From Ascidia mentula (lineage: Eukaryota > Chordata > Ascidiacea > Phlebobranchia > Ascidiidae), in contig OX387200.1 in NCBI GenBank assembly GCA_947561715.1, positions 4,900,501 to 4,964,500 of the forward strand: a stretch of DNA of 64,000 bases. Reading direction: 5' to 3'. Of this stretch, positions 36,290 to 48,803 are shown in pieces. The notes under the pieces were generated by a model. It ran no database searches. It was not told the DNA's origin and saw nothing but the letters and a program-made list of their open reading frames with translations. Every line of letters starts with the position of its first letter. Position 1 is the first letter of the stretch. Made by a program: the position numbers and the translations under genes.

Positions 36290-39200
36290 TCAAACGCACA
36301 TGGCGTCCCGCGCCGACTCGTGCTGGATCAAGTCGATGGACTCATCGAATCTCTTGTCGGTCACCGGCGCCGAGGTTTCCCCGCTTTGTTTACCAACTGC
36401 CGGCCTTGATTCGTCCATGAACAACAGCCTGATGTCATCCGTAGACTTCGCCGTCGGAGGTCGATTCAACTCCACCAAAAGTTTGGGCTTACGGAATGAA
36501 GCCGACGTACGAGGTCGGGGAATGCTGCTGGGTTGGCTTGTCTCGTCAATGTTGACGAGCACGGCTTCTTGGCTCTTGGTATTGTTGACTGTAGGAACCG
36601 GGCTGTCCAAGGGCAGTTGGGTTACGGTGGTGGTGTTTGAAAGCTTGCCGCTATTCGTCGGGGCTCCGTCGTTTTCCGAATCGTCCGAGAGGGAGGTCGT
36701 CGACGTCAGCTGCGAAATATTTTGCGTTAATTCAAGCTGACTTCAGAAAACAACGTATTTTTGATACATTAAAAATATTAAACAAATTAGGTGCAAAAAA
36801 ATTGGAATTTATTAATTTAAATAAAAATGTCTAATTATTTGCACATACTGTATAGCAGCATATTAGTTTTGATATTTTTGTTTAAATTTAATTTACTTTG
36901 TAAAACATATGTTTATTTATTTTCACAACCCCTTGGTAAGCCTTGATCGAAATATCGGCGCATGGGGAAATCGCAACGTCGCGCGTTTATTTTGCAAACA
37001 AGGTAATACCAGGCAGGCGTGAAATATTATGCCATAACGCAACAATTTTCACGGGCGATGTGTTTCGCTGCGGATTTCAAAGCTGGTCAACAAGTTATAT
37101 CCGTTACCCGCAACATTTCTATCCGCCGTCGGCGTTTAGAGTTGGTCACGTGGAGACGAGAATGTATTTTGCGCAGGAATCCGTCAACAAAATAATATTA
37201 ACCACACGCAAGCTCTACATGATAAAAACAGTGTATGCTTGACGGGTTCTGTTTAATTGTAAAATCGCGGTCCTCCCGGTCCCGGAAAAATAACCGATTT
37301 GAATGTGAGAAATATATAAACGGTGAAAAATGTCAAAACCTATTCCGAAAAACTAATCCCAATTTTCGAGTTCTTCAAACGCTGGTAACTGATATGACTG
37401 AAAATCAGGGCAAAGCTCAGAAACCGCCGAGCATTGTCTCCTCATGAAGCAAATTGTTTGACTCACCGGTTTGTTATGGTCCGCGCTCAAAGTCTGAAAA
37501 CTGCACGTCCGCGGAAGATCCTCGACAGCCGTGTAGCCCGAATCCCGGCCTTCTGACATGCTGGACGGAATGTTGTGACAGCTGCGAACTGAGCTCCTGC
37601 AGGAATAGAAGGCGGATTAGGCGCGGCGTTAGGTTTGTTGAGGCTTCCGCAGTCGTGATCTACTTCTTGTGCACTTGATTACCGTACACACAGGCAACAC
37701 GGGTACGTGGGCCGCTACACCAGGTGCTACCGCGGCTGATTACCTCACTATATGCCGGAGCAACAAGGGATCGTTTATCATAAGAGCGCCCGTTGTCAAC
37801 GGGAGCTCGCACAGAAGACGAGACTAAACTCTAATCCCGCAATGGCCTTCGCGTTTTGCTGTGCAGACCGCGTGATTTGTTGAAGCAAAACAAGAGGAAA
37901 ATGGCAAGAATTGTGTCAAGACAGGTGTGTTGCACTTTTATAGCATTCGCATTGCTCTGGCGATAACATAAACCGAGCCCGCAGCAAGTTTAAACCGGTG
38001 CCGTGTAATCCGCATCTTCTCTAACCACAATCTGTTCTCCAGGCTAAACCACACCAGGCGATATGTAGTGTTGTACAAACCTTGTGCTGGAGGTGTCGTC
38101 ATCCGTAGACTTATTGTTGTTGCGGTAAAGTGAAGTCTCTATCATGGCCCTCACGTCCGACGAAACGGTCTCCTGAAGACATTTTGCGCTCTGGTACGGT
38201 GTGTCTGGGGTCTTGTACATCTGCACCAAATAAAGCTGTTGTTGAGGCGGTCCACAAGGTAATTAAATAGGCCATTGAGTGGGTTGTTTTGCGCTGGTGT
38301 CGTTAGTTTAAAAACGCGGCACTGGATTTGTCACGCAGATTGGTTTGAAAGTATGTTATGCCGTTTATTCGACGGTCGACTGGCCCTAATACGTGCCGGA
38401 TTTCAAACAATCCAAGCGTAAATGACAACCGTGGGCGAACACACAACACGGGGAATATCCTATCCGCCGACATGCCACAATGCATGCAGGGGAAATTCAA
38501 TACTATTTTAATCTTCGGTATTTAAACGAAGCGTCGGTATTTAAGCCCGTAAAGAGCTATATTATCAATAAACGCGCGCTTGGGCTAATGCGACGAACGT
38601 ACACATTGGCGCCGCTTGGTAATCATGTATATTGCGGCCACCGCAGGAATGTGAGAGCCGAGCATAGGCAATTGAGGCGACAAAATCCCAGCATATGATC
38701 CACTGAGACGCCTGTGGGAGCTTGTGCTCCTGTCAGAAGCCTTCCGTGTGGACAGGGAGCTGCGTTGGTGTCCTAAATAAGCCGGTTAAACTAGACGCCG
38801 GCGACAGTGTACCAGATATAGTCTAAGCGATTGATTTTGCAGATTATCGTGACTTTGATCAAATGGCCGCCAAATCACGAATGTTTTCTGGATTTCACAT
38901 TCGGGCACCCAAATTTGGCGACAGAGGCCGTCCGACCCCAATGCTAAAATTTCCGGGTGTTTATTATCGTAGGGGCTTATGTCTGGTGGCCTAATTAGAA
39001 GAAACGCTCTGTGCACATGGATTCTGTGCTAGTCGCGAATCAAACCTTTCCACGTGTTTGCGTCCGCGTCAAAACCAAGTCATCACGTGTTGGGTTTCAC
39101 GTGTGCCAAGTCCTGCCATGCCGAGCAGTTTCCTTCCACGCAAAAAGCAAACCCGTAATTATATCGTCACGCCGGCCGGTATACACCTGATTCAAGTCGA

Positions 39201-40913
39201 ATGCAGATTGCCACATCAAAGGACGGCGTTTTGCTACGTCACTCATCGCAGTTAATCGCCCGCTATTGCATTTGGCAATCTAGTCTATGTAATTGGTAAC
39301 AACCTTATACAGCCATTCACCCACACATAATAACTGCTTAGTCAAAATGTTCAGTGGGCCACCGTCGAAAATTCTTATGCTCACCTGATTGAAATGTCGA
39401 AAATTGACTTTGTAGCCGTTGTTCTTTGTGAAGGAGATCATGTTTTGGAAGCGGTGGCCCCACAAAATCTCGTCAGGCAGATAAGAGGCGCGCGCCTGTG
39501 TGGTCATGCCGGTAGCTTCGACCATTCCCTCCAGAATTACTATGACCTGCAAAGAAAATTGGGAAAGTCAGTTTTGTGGCAATCGGGCGTCAGTCAAAAA
39601 TCCACATTGATTTCGTTAGAGGTCAAGTGGATTTCACGGGATCACGGAACGAAGCGGAATGGGAAAAGATTTAAAACCAAGTTTCTGCCGGTCGACCACC
39701 CTTGCACTTTCGGATGTTAATGACTTTCGCATCGATCCATTGATTGCGGGAAGCGTTCACGGAAAAGCGAGGATTTTTTACCCCCCGCCCGGTAACCGTT
39801 TGCCCCTAAGAGCCGTCTTGTTGCCGGGTATAACATTATATAAAAGCAAATACGTATATTTCCCCAAATAGACACAAATATTCGATATACATGTGCAGTG
39901 TTTGCACAATTTTTACCCGCCAAAAAACATTATGACATTGCATAATTTTGAATGCGATTTAAATACGTACATTTTAATATACTAGATTTTGTCTTTTTTT
40001 TGTTTACATTTTTCTGTCGGGGATGACCTTGTTTCTATCGGTTTTGCGCTTTTGGGACACGAAAAACCAACAAAGCTTTAGGCCTCTTATGTAACTGTAT
40101 GTTGCCATTCTCCATACGATGTCCAAAAATGGGTATGGGTCTCCATATTACAAAGATTACAGGTTTGCCAAAACATGTTAAAACCACCATAATTGCACCC
40201 GCACGCGATTCTTGGGTACAAAGTTCGATTGGCAAACCTTCAGGTACGCAAAGGTCAGAAAACCTTGAAAACGGGCGAAGTTATGCAACTCCCATGGGCA
40301 AATTGCGCTTAGATTTGTATGCCTGGATGGGAAAACAAATCGGCGTAATTACCCGCTTTAAGGAAAGTAATTTTTTGAAACATGATTTTAATTGCCTTGT
40401 CTAGCTACACTTAAAGACGTAATCGCAACATCTCCAAGCGGTTAGAGAAAGAAAATTGCGCAAGTGTTGTCGAAATTGACATCGTAAGCAGAAATACGGT
40501 GTCACGTTTCCCATCATACTATCGCCTCCTTCCAACCACCTCTCAACCCTACCGAAAAACCACACAAGGCCTCAGCGTTAATCAATTTAGCTCCTTGACT
40601 CCGTGACGTCTTAACAACGCAAGCTATGCTTGCAATTTAACTTCATAGGACATCGGTTAGTTTGTGAACCACCCATCACACAATCTCGAGTTGAAAAGCA
40701 ACAATAAGTTTTCTTACCTCAAATTGTGACGTCGCGAGGTCGTTGGGGTGCAATTCCCACAGAGGGCTGTCCTCGTCAATGGGATGGCAGATTGTCTGCG
40801 GCGTGACGAGGAACAGACGATCAGAGTCGTTTTTCAGGTCCAGCTGGAGGTCTATCTGCTCTAGCGGGATGTACTCTCCTTCCATGGTTTCCCGCGAGTG
40901 GATGAACTGCATT
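36290..40913 (-). CDS. Kir channel cytoplasmic domain and long C-terminal tail (exons 7-11)
   Basis: Exons 40718-40913 and 39385-39546 encode the conserved immunoglobulin-like cytoplasmic pore ([46 protein letters not shown]). Exon 38081-38220 holds the PDTPYQSAK strand and then leaves the family consensus. Exons 37467-37596 and 36290-36709 add about 180 residues rich in Ser, Thr, Asp and Pro ([35 protein letters not shown]). The protein ends DAMCV; M-C-V fits a class II PDZ-binding end, which is inference. No stop or frame break is seen. Confidence 0.9.
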
Positions 40914-43900
40914 CTAGGGGTCAAAATACAAACTGGGTTAGTTCTGGGACTCGACCGCGACCTGACTGGAGGTTAAAAAAGTTAGTACAAAATTTTCTAA
41001 AAATGGGAGTTGCACAGGTGGAATGTCGGCTTGTCGTCGCGGAATTGCATTACAAACCCCAAGACAATCATTCGTCACACAACTGGCGAAAGCACGCGCA
41101 TGTTTGCCAGAATAATTACTAAAGCAATTTGCACCCCAATCAGATTTGCATGCTGACGTGTTTTACCACACACAGGAACTCATTTGTGCTCAGAAGAACT
41201 TAATTGAACACGCCGTTTTGACAGGTATATGCGTAGTAGAGTTTCCGCTTGCATATTGAAGTGCGGTTTGCAAGATTATGCACCGAACGGCGAAAAAAGA
41301 GCAAATAAGTGGAATGGCCCAGGGCTGTTGTTGCTCGTGCTCATTAATTTGTATGTTGGAAACCTTGGCGATGTTTCAAGTTCTCCAATGTTTCGATTCT
41401 TGAATAAAACATAGCTTCTTTTGACAAAGCGAATTCTATGGTATTTTTGAGACAATGGGTTCAATCAAAGTCCTGCGGTTTCAACAGCGTCGAAACCTCA
41501 TCGAGACACTATCAAGCGTTACTGGTTTGACAGGAAACGCGTAACAGGTTATCAGTTTTTGGTTTAACTGTTATGTGAGGACTATCCACCAAATCCACAC
41601 CCAGAGCTGAGCAGCTCTGGGTTTCACTAGTTCGGGGCATCCCCAATTTCTGAAACTTTTCACGAGATTTTATGAGAATCTCCTTCAAGCACCACATTAA
41701 TAAAACAAGTATCGGAATGTTGATGGATAAACCTGGGTTTTTGTTCTGCCACGTACAGTTCAAAGCTTACACTCGAATGCACAAACAAAACACACGCAAA
41801 CATTTACCTGATCGTTGCTTCGACCAGATGACTCTTTCTCAGATTTCCCACCCGAACCATGAGGCACAATCTCCCGTCTCGCATATTGATGACAGCTTTG
41901 TCGCTGAATAGCAACGTTTCTGCTCGCTTCTTGGGTCTGCGAAAAAACGAAAACAAGCGCGTCAAGATCGGTGGGAAGGATAGTTTTTTTTATCTCGTGG
42001 CACTGGGAACGTTTTGAGGAGAAGTGATCTGGACCCCGCGTGCGATAGGAGATCATTTCACTTTCGACCCCCGGTTTAGGAGAATTGAGCCGCCGAGGTC
42101 AAGATTACAAGGCCTCATAACTGTGAGAGTGCGTTGCGTTGGCGTGTGACTAGGGTTGATAAAAAAGCTTTTGCGTGTTGGAATTTTTAGAATCAATTCT
42201 GCACTGTGTAGGCACTCGGATTTCAATGAAGGCATTAAACATTAACGATTACACAGTTGAGCTGAAAATACTCCGATTGTTACATAGATAAGCAGGATGC
42301 TTACCTCGATATCTTGGCCATAATAAGTCCAATCATAAATGCGTCGAGGATGCAGCCGAAGACCGACTGGAAGACGACCATTAAAACCGTGAAAGGACAC
42401 TCCTCGGTAACAACCCGGAATCCATAACCTGGGGGAATAGAAATGGAAGTTGTAAAACCAATTTCTTGTGTTCTTCGTGTGTAAGAAGCGCGCTGCTTGT
42501 AATCGCGTTTCATAAACCAGCGGATCGTCGCCACGACCTTGACCTTTCATCCCAATTACCAGCGACTTTCAAGTGACGCGCGTCCTTCAAAGGGTAGTCA
42601 AACTTCGATTTGGACTCGTGATCGACACGATCCTAGAACTTTGAGGCTTCGCCGCCTCTTTTTGATTTGTTGGAATGCAGCGCGACATACAAGTGTGGCG
42701 GCAGGCAATCGCAAGTCGGGATCACAGATCGATGGGAGTTAAATACGCGGTAAGGAGTTACGCCGCTTTCTATGCGTAAAACTTCCTCGGGCGCTGCTTG
42801 GTTTGGAGACGCGGAGCGCTTGGAACGAAAATAACGCCATGTTCACAACGGTTCGCGCGTTTTCTGTGGATAATTTTAGGGTGTTCATATGCGCGTGATT
42901 ACAACTGTTGGTTTTGTTACAATTTTATCACTCTCCGAAGCCGATAAGTGGGTTGTTATGGAAGTGATCGAATGTTTGTATATATTGCATACACAGCGCA
43001 ACGTACTCCATTAAGCGGATGTATTATTTTCACGGCAAAACATCAGGACGATACTAAGGCTTTGAATAGCTATTTAGTGGCATGTTGACTTACCTATTGT
43101 CGTCTGTGTCTCAAGAGAAAACAAAAACGCCGACGTGAAAGCTTTGGTTGGGTCGAGGTTGTTCACACACGGTCTGAAAGTCTTGTTGGTAGCGTTGGCG
43201 AGGTCGAAATCTCCGTGAAGATACGAACTCAACCAGAAGACTGCACCGAAGCAAATCCAGCTAAAAAAAAAGCAACAACACGGGATATGAAATCTCCACG
43301 ACGTGGAAAATTACTCAGCAGACGATTTCCACTTGTTGTGAAAAGGTTATGCGATCATTTTTGAGGATTTCGCGTCACAGGGGCGGGATATGCCACTCTA
43401 ATCGACAGTGAGATTCGAAGTGTTCAGTGCATTTAAATGCCAATCAACGTGTTATCGAGTTTATCTTTGACGTTGTTCCTTTTACATCAGGGCGACAGGC
43501 CCGGAGCAAGCTTATCGTCCCCCCACAACATGCGCTATAGGCGAATATCAAAACAGACGCGCGTCGGTAATAAACTTCGCGACCGCGTCGTCCGCACTTG
43601 ATCGTGACTCTGTAGTGCTCATACATTTGGCGCAGTCTCGGCTTTCGAACGCAACGCGGGGTCGTGAATACAGTTTCGAACGCAACGCGCGTAAAACGGG
43701 ATGGATAATTTAGCCAATACCATGCATGTAGCCAATGTGGTCAACTTCCAACGTCACGAACTGTCAAGTTGACCGAAGTCCAAGGCACGCCCTAATTCAT
43801 TGGTCAGCACAATAATACTCTGTCAGGGTTGACAGTACCGATCGTTTAATGAAACTCGGGATTTCAGCTGTGGACTTTGCCAGTGCGTTTCAAACAGTCA

Positions 43901-46900
43901 CGAATCTTTAGTCACAATAAGCGAGTAGGAGGCAAGTAAATATCCACTCTCATCATCAAACTTTCCATAATTTTTGCAGTGAAATTACGGCTATGAACAG
44001 GACCTTGAAAGGTGTCATTTACCAAAGAAAATTTGCCGTAATGATAAACGAAACAGTGAAGTTATTGTTTTTCTTGATATAAAAAGAGAATGCAATTTTC
44101 CATAATAGTATTTACAAAGCATCTACTTCATATAGACGTCGCATAGGATTTACAACGCCACAATACAGGTCACGGCGTACCAAAGGCGCTTTTGCGCAAA
44201 TATGTTTACGTAGAATCTTGCCCCGCCACCCAACAACAACGTAAATTGCTCCTACCTGACGATGAAGGCCGAACTGAACACAAGCAGGTTCCATCGCCAC
44301 TTGAGATCGACGCCGGTTGTGAAAATATCCGAAATAAACCGCCTAGGTTTGTCACTCAGGTTCGAGTGACTCACATTGCAGTGGCCGGACTTGCGGATAA
44401 ACCTGTAGGAGGAAAAACAAGGGCGTTACGTCACAGAGAGAGTGACGTCAAACGGAAACAAGGGCCCTATAGAATTCACTCGCTCATTTGACAGGAATCC
44501 GCTTTAATACTCGAACAACCAACCGCAAAAAAGGCTGTCGAGCGAATTAATCACAGGGACGACTGACGTGAACTCTACGGCCATAACAACCAACAAAAGA
44601 TGACGTAATCCAGCGGATATAATACCTGACGCCTTTCTTGTGGTACGAGTTCTCGTCGAAGGTTCCACCGTTCCCGTTGCACTGACTGCCGCCGTACGAC
44701 ATGTTCATCATACGTTGAAGACTACTATTGTTACTGCAATTTCGATTCGTGTCATCTGTGCTTGACTTTCGTGAGCAACTGATGAAAAGAAGGAGCCGTG
44801 TAAGATATTAGAGGTCGTAACTTTACGAGTTATTTGTTGGGTAAAAATTACGCTGGCGAAAGATGGGATACTGTGGCAATTATGTTTGAGTATTCAGGAG
44901 TGTTATGGTTGTCACAATTTAGTTGTTTATTAAGAACATTCTAAAAGCGGCTACTGTATCGCAAACAGGTAATAAAACAAACGCTGTTGGGTCGTTATGC
45001 ATACATGTATACATATGTAGGTACACATAGGCAAGTTACATTCCATTAACGAGCAAAAATCCAAGGAATTTTCTCTTTTTAAATTCCAACGTGTACTAAA
45101 TGTGTTCCGACGCGACTTATTTAATTAACAGCTGAGCCGACCGCGGCATTTCACCAAGTCTCTCGGATCCACATGAGCAGAAAGCGACACAATGTGCGGC
45201 TCGAGCTCTTCCGCGAAACCCGTTGGTCTGCACATCAACGGGGGAGTTTTTAGAGCAAAAAACGTGCCTCGCAACCGGTTGGCGATCGTGACTTATCTGC
45301 TGGTTTCACAGTTTTCGGCAGCAAGTCATACAAATGTCAAGGCCTAATATGTTGTCGCCTGCAACTCCGGCGACGGTTGAAAAGGCTTTGAGGTCAGACG
45401 CGCCGCCACAACCTCAACGCGCCAACGCGTACCTTTTTTCCTGGTGGTGATGTTGATATCTCATGCTTTTTCCACTTTCCATAGCAACTTGTTCACTCAC
45501 AGAAGATATCACACTAGTTTTCGTAACTTTACATTCCCTGCCGAAAGTAAAATAACTCATTAGATTCGAATCCAATGGACATTTATAAACAGAATTTCCT
45601 CCTTCACACAACTTAAAAGTTGTTTTTAAACGTTAGTCTAAACTGTAAATGTATGTTCGGGTTTTCAGCACTGGTTGAACAATAAACCCAAGCAAACACA
45701 GCAGGTACAGTTCACAACATTTTTTTAAAGACATTAAATAAATTGTTTTTGACACTTGCATCACCTTAGTTTATAATGTAATAGAGCAAAATCATTTTGG
45801 ATAGATAATCCGTTTTGTCCATGACGACAACGCCATGTCCTTTATCACATTTTCTAAATGTAGTAAAGTAATCCGAACGAAGTCCCCACGAAGAGAGAGA
45901 CGGAACGACGTTGTCGTCATGGACAAAACGGATTATCTATCCAAAATGATTTTGATTTTGCTTCAGTTTATGTCTCCCATACAACGTTTTCGAATGCTTT
46001 CAAACACAAACAAAGCACGTCTAACACACTAGACTAACATGTTGCAAGTGATGGCAGATAGCCAACAACCGCGACCAGCAAAGGACGATTGTTGTAATTT
46101 CCAACGATTGGTGCTGACACGTTACGAAATGTCAAAACAGACTTGGAACAGAAGACTGTTGCGCCAACGCAGTTATTAAATATTGCACAGCAGGCAGACA
46201 TATTTTGCTCACACTGCATGAGCGTCACCCCATGCTTTACGACTGCTGCTGAATCGTGCCAGCGGTTGTTACTGCTGCACACTTTTAAAGAGATAATTTG
46301 AATCTCTGCATCTGACACTTGTCAGTGGACGAAGGCCGATTAAGTGGCAGTTATACGACAGATCTTGCAACCTTGCCTGCCTTTTGTCCCTACTGAATGA
46401 CAAGCTAAAAACCAGGTTTTCTCCGTTGAATGGTTTATCGCAACTTTATCAGAAATCTGACACCCCGCCATCCTTTTAGACACTGCTCTAATTGTTCAGA
46501 AGAAAAACCTAATTTTTAGAGAGACTTGTGTGTCGCTGCCAGGTCAATCATGCTGGAATTGGCAACTTTCACAATAGCTTTGAGCCACTGCAGCGGGTAA
46601 CTTTGTTCGGACACGCCGCGGGCAAGGCTACCCATCAATATTCCTAGAAAAACCTGAAAATCGGAGATAGACCTTTGCGCCATCTAATCGCCTCGTAACT
46701 TTTTCCTGTGCAAATGCCTTGTGCCAGTTCGCCCCCTGCACATACACACTGCAACGCCTTTCAACGTGCCCCACGTCACACCATCACGTGACGTCAGAGA
46801 AACAGTGAGTAATCACCAAGTGTATGTGGGCTTTGTCTAAATGGGCGCACGTGATTGATTTGCTGAAACGTCAAAACATTATTTAAAGGTTTTTTCGGGG

Positions 46901-48803
46901 TCGTTGCCCGAGAAACCGCCGGGGTGTTTTGGAACCTATATTCCCCACCTGCATATCGCCTCAATTTCTAAACTCGCGAATGGGAAGCTCCAAATTACCG
47001 AGGCGAAATTGGGCTGACTCTCGAGACCACAATGGCCATCATTAGACTATGTCATTTTCCGGCGAACACTCATTGTTGGCGGCGATACAGCGTGTGCATA
47101 TTACTAGCACTGAAACTTATTATTCTAGCGTTGATGTGCTGGCTGCCAGCGCAAATGCGGAAGTCGACAAATAAATATCACAACCGAGGCTTGTCTCTCA
47201 TCGCCCGGCCAAGCAGCTTACTGCCAGCTGGCTAAACATGTTCAGTCCCCTCGCTATGGTTTAGCAGGTGGGAATTAATTCCCTACTTCTGTTTTCCATA
47301 GCTGCCGTTCTCCTTTAATTTGAACTTGTTTACTGGCCTCTGAGAAACTTATATATGACTGTACACAGCTTCATGCCTTTTGAGCACGTCGCTTCGTTTC
47401 AACGACCTCTTGACGATTTCAACAAGTCCCATTCGCATACGTTACAAAACGTCGCTGAAATTCAACTGTACACGTGCCAGACCCAACTGACTGTCTGCTT
47501 TAGGTTACGCTTCTCTGACTGTACAGCACAACCCAATGAGGAAGACCAATCGTTACGTATATCCGGTCTGTATGCGTCCGAAGCGCAATACAGAGGCCTT
47601 TCATCACTAGAGGCACCGCACAGCCAAATTTTGTGTCCTTTTTGCGCTTGCGCTATGTTTTTTAAACGCGCGATAAATTTTCTCCAAAGCGACAATTATT
47701 TTTGACCAATCACGCAAGCGAAGAAACTCGGCTGGAAACGCACGAGATAATCGAGACCTTTACGCGCGAAATGCGTCAAGGTTTAATTTTAACGCGCGAG
47801 ACTGCGTCAAAGATATGCCTGCGGCCCCGAAAAAGCCGGTTGTGTAATGGCGTACACATGAAACGTCCCCGACTGTAGCGGACGCATACAACAACACAAA
47901 ACACTTCTCTACCCCACAACAGTCAATGGGTGGAAGGTTAAGGTATCGAGTAACAGCTCGGCATGGGCCGTCTCAGCCGCCGCGCTGAGGTTGCTCCTGA
48001 GTCTACTGCATCTCCCAGCCGACTGCGGTCCGCAAAACCTCTGCGAAAAGGTTTGGGAGAACGCTAGAAAAAAGTACGAACGATTCCTTTAAGCCGATCA
48101 CATCGAAACATACACCGAACCATTGACCACAGAAACCTGGCTGCAACGAGGCGAGGAAAAAAGAAGGGCGACATTGCAACACCAATGCTCGTGACGCAAC
48201 CGTTTGCATGCGCACCCCAATACAACACAGGAAAAAAAACAGGGGTTCAAAAAGCTTTTATGTTGAACCGAAACACTGCAACCATTGTTGCGTCCAAGTT
48301 ACCCGCAACACCGAACGCCAACCTTTCGTCACCACAGGATGATGTTACACGCGCTTGGGCGTTTTTTTGGTAGTGTCTTTCAGCATGTGGCAGGCCACGG
48401 TGTAATACGGGGACAAACCAAATCACCAGACGACTCCCGATTTTTACAGGCGAGCCATTTCAGGAATTAGGCGTTTCTGCGTGCAGCGCGTGTGTTTAGT
48501 GGAACGTTATCGCGTTCTTTTCCGTTTAAGTAGCAGGAAATCAAGTAATGGAAAAACCGCCTTTACCATTTTTTTCAAAGCGCAAATAGATAATAGGATA
48601 GCGACACAACATGAGTTATTTTAAATACTGACATTTCAGAACTGTTTGTCGGTTTTAACGGCGCATTTTTTCTCCTATTATTTTAATTTCAGCTCCTATC
48701 GGCTTCAAAAACAGCGAAAAGTTTCAACTAAAGGTAGTTCAACTTACCCTTTGCGGGAAACTGCACCTTTTTGCTCCGTTGAAGCCTCCATGTTTCTGAA
48801 CAT
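36290..48803 (-). CDS. Inward-rectifier potassium channel (KCNJ/Kir family), complete, 11 exons
   Basis: Exons in transcript order: 48748-48803, 44626-44778, 44256-44402, 43094-43260, 42305-42428, 41808-41936, 40718-40913, 39385-39546, 38081-38220, 37467-37596, 36290-36709. All phases agree; 607 codons plus TGA. It forms tetramers in the plasma membrane and passes K+ inward, setting resting potential. Seen motifs: [18 protein letters not shown] (slide helix, TM1), two sequons NAT and NKT in the outer loop (Asn 141, 144), filter TIGYG (173-177), the outer disulphide cysteines of the family (150, 185), TM2 with Asp 203 (GCILDAF), the PIP2-binding [26 protein letters not shown], and [20 protein letters not shown]. 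Asp in TM2 and the EGEYIPL glutamate predict strong rectification, as in Kir2/Kir3. The sequence is about equally like Kir2 and Kir3, so I give no member number. The tail is long, Ser/Thr-rich and unlike known subtypes. The start exon is joined across a 3.8 kb intron by phase only; translation could also begin at ATG 44711. Confidence 0.94.
41808..44402 (-). CDS. Kir channel pore module (exons 3-6): TM1, pore loop, TM2, PIP2 site
   Basis: Exon 44256-44402 carries the slide helix and TM1 start. Exon 43094-43260 completes TM1 ([19 protein letters not shown]), the outer loop with two N-glycosylation sequons, and the pore helix [13 protein letters not shown]. The intron splits the glycine codon of the filter, and exon 42305-42428 resumes [20 protein letters not shown] and TM2 through AKISR. 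Exon 41808-41936 gives [20 protein letters not shown] and HLVEATIR, the phosphoinositide-binding and cytoplasmic start. All key pore residues are intact. Confidence 0.95.
44626..48803 (-). CDS. Kir channel N-terminal exons 1 and 2
   Basis: Exon 48748-48803 begins [18 protein letters not shown] and ends in phase 2 at a strong GTAAGT donor. Exon 44626-44778 begins after TTTTCATCAG with the single base that completes the codon, reads a Ser/Asn-rich stretch ([18 protein letters not shown]) and then [12 protein letters not shown], and ends at GVR in phase 2, joining [11 protein letters not shown] of exon 3. Phase agreement supports the join but is not proof. Three in-frame ATGs at 44711, 44708 and 44702 could serve a shorter isoform. 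Confidence 0.6.
45788..45953. repeat. Hairpin: 45-bp perfect inverted repeat with 76-bp loop
   Basis: Bases 45788-45832 (beginning AAAATCATTTTGGATAGATA) and 45909-45953 are exact reverse complements over 45 bp. Outside the arms the match resumes after a short AAAATC duplication on the right side. The loop holds no coding sequence. It lies in the long first intron of the Kir gene. Confidence 0.9.
46516..46653 (-). CDS. Orphan exon-like frame, 45 codons to stop, family unknown
   Basis: After a good acceptor (GATTTTCAG) the minus strand reads [17 protein letters not shown], then [20 protein letters not shown] and LAATHKSL followed by TAA. Base composition and codon choice look coding: a hydrophobic start and then an amphipathic helix. 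It faintly recalls the region after the first helix of SLC1-type transporters, but that is not enough to assign it. It lies inside the first intron of the Kir gene on the same strand, yet it cannot be spliced from Kir exon 1 without an immediate stop. It may be a last exon of another gene, a gene remnant, or chance. Confidence 0.35.
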   Translation of the reverse strand, partial: VFLGILMGSLARGVSEQSYPLQWLKAIVKVANSSMIDLAATHKSL

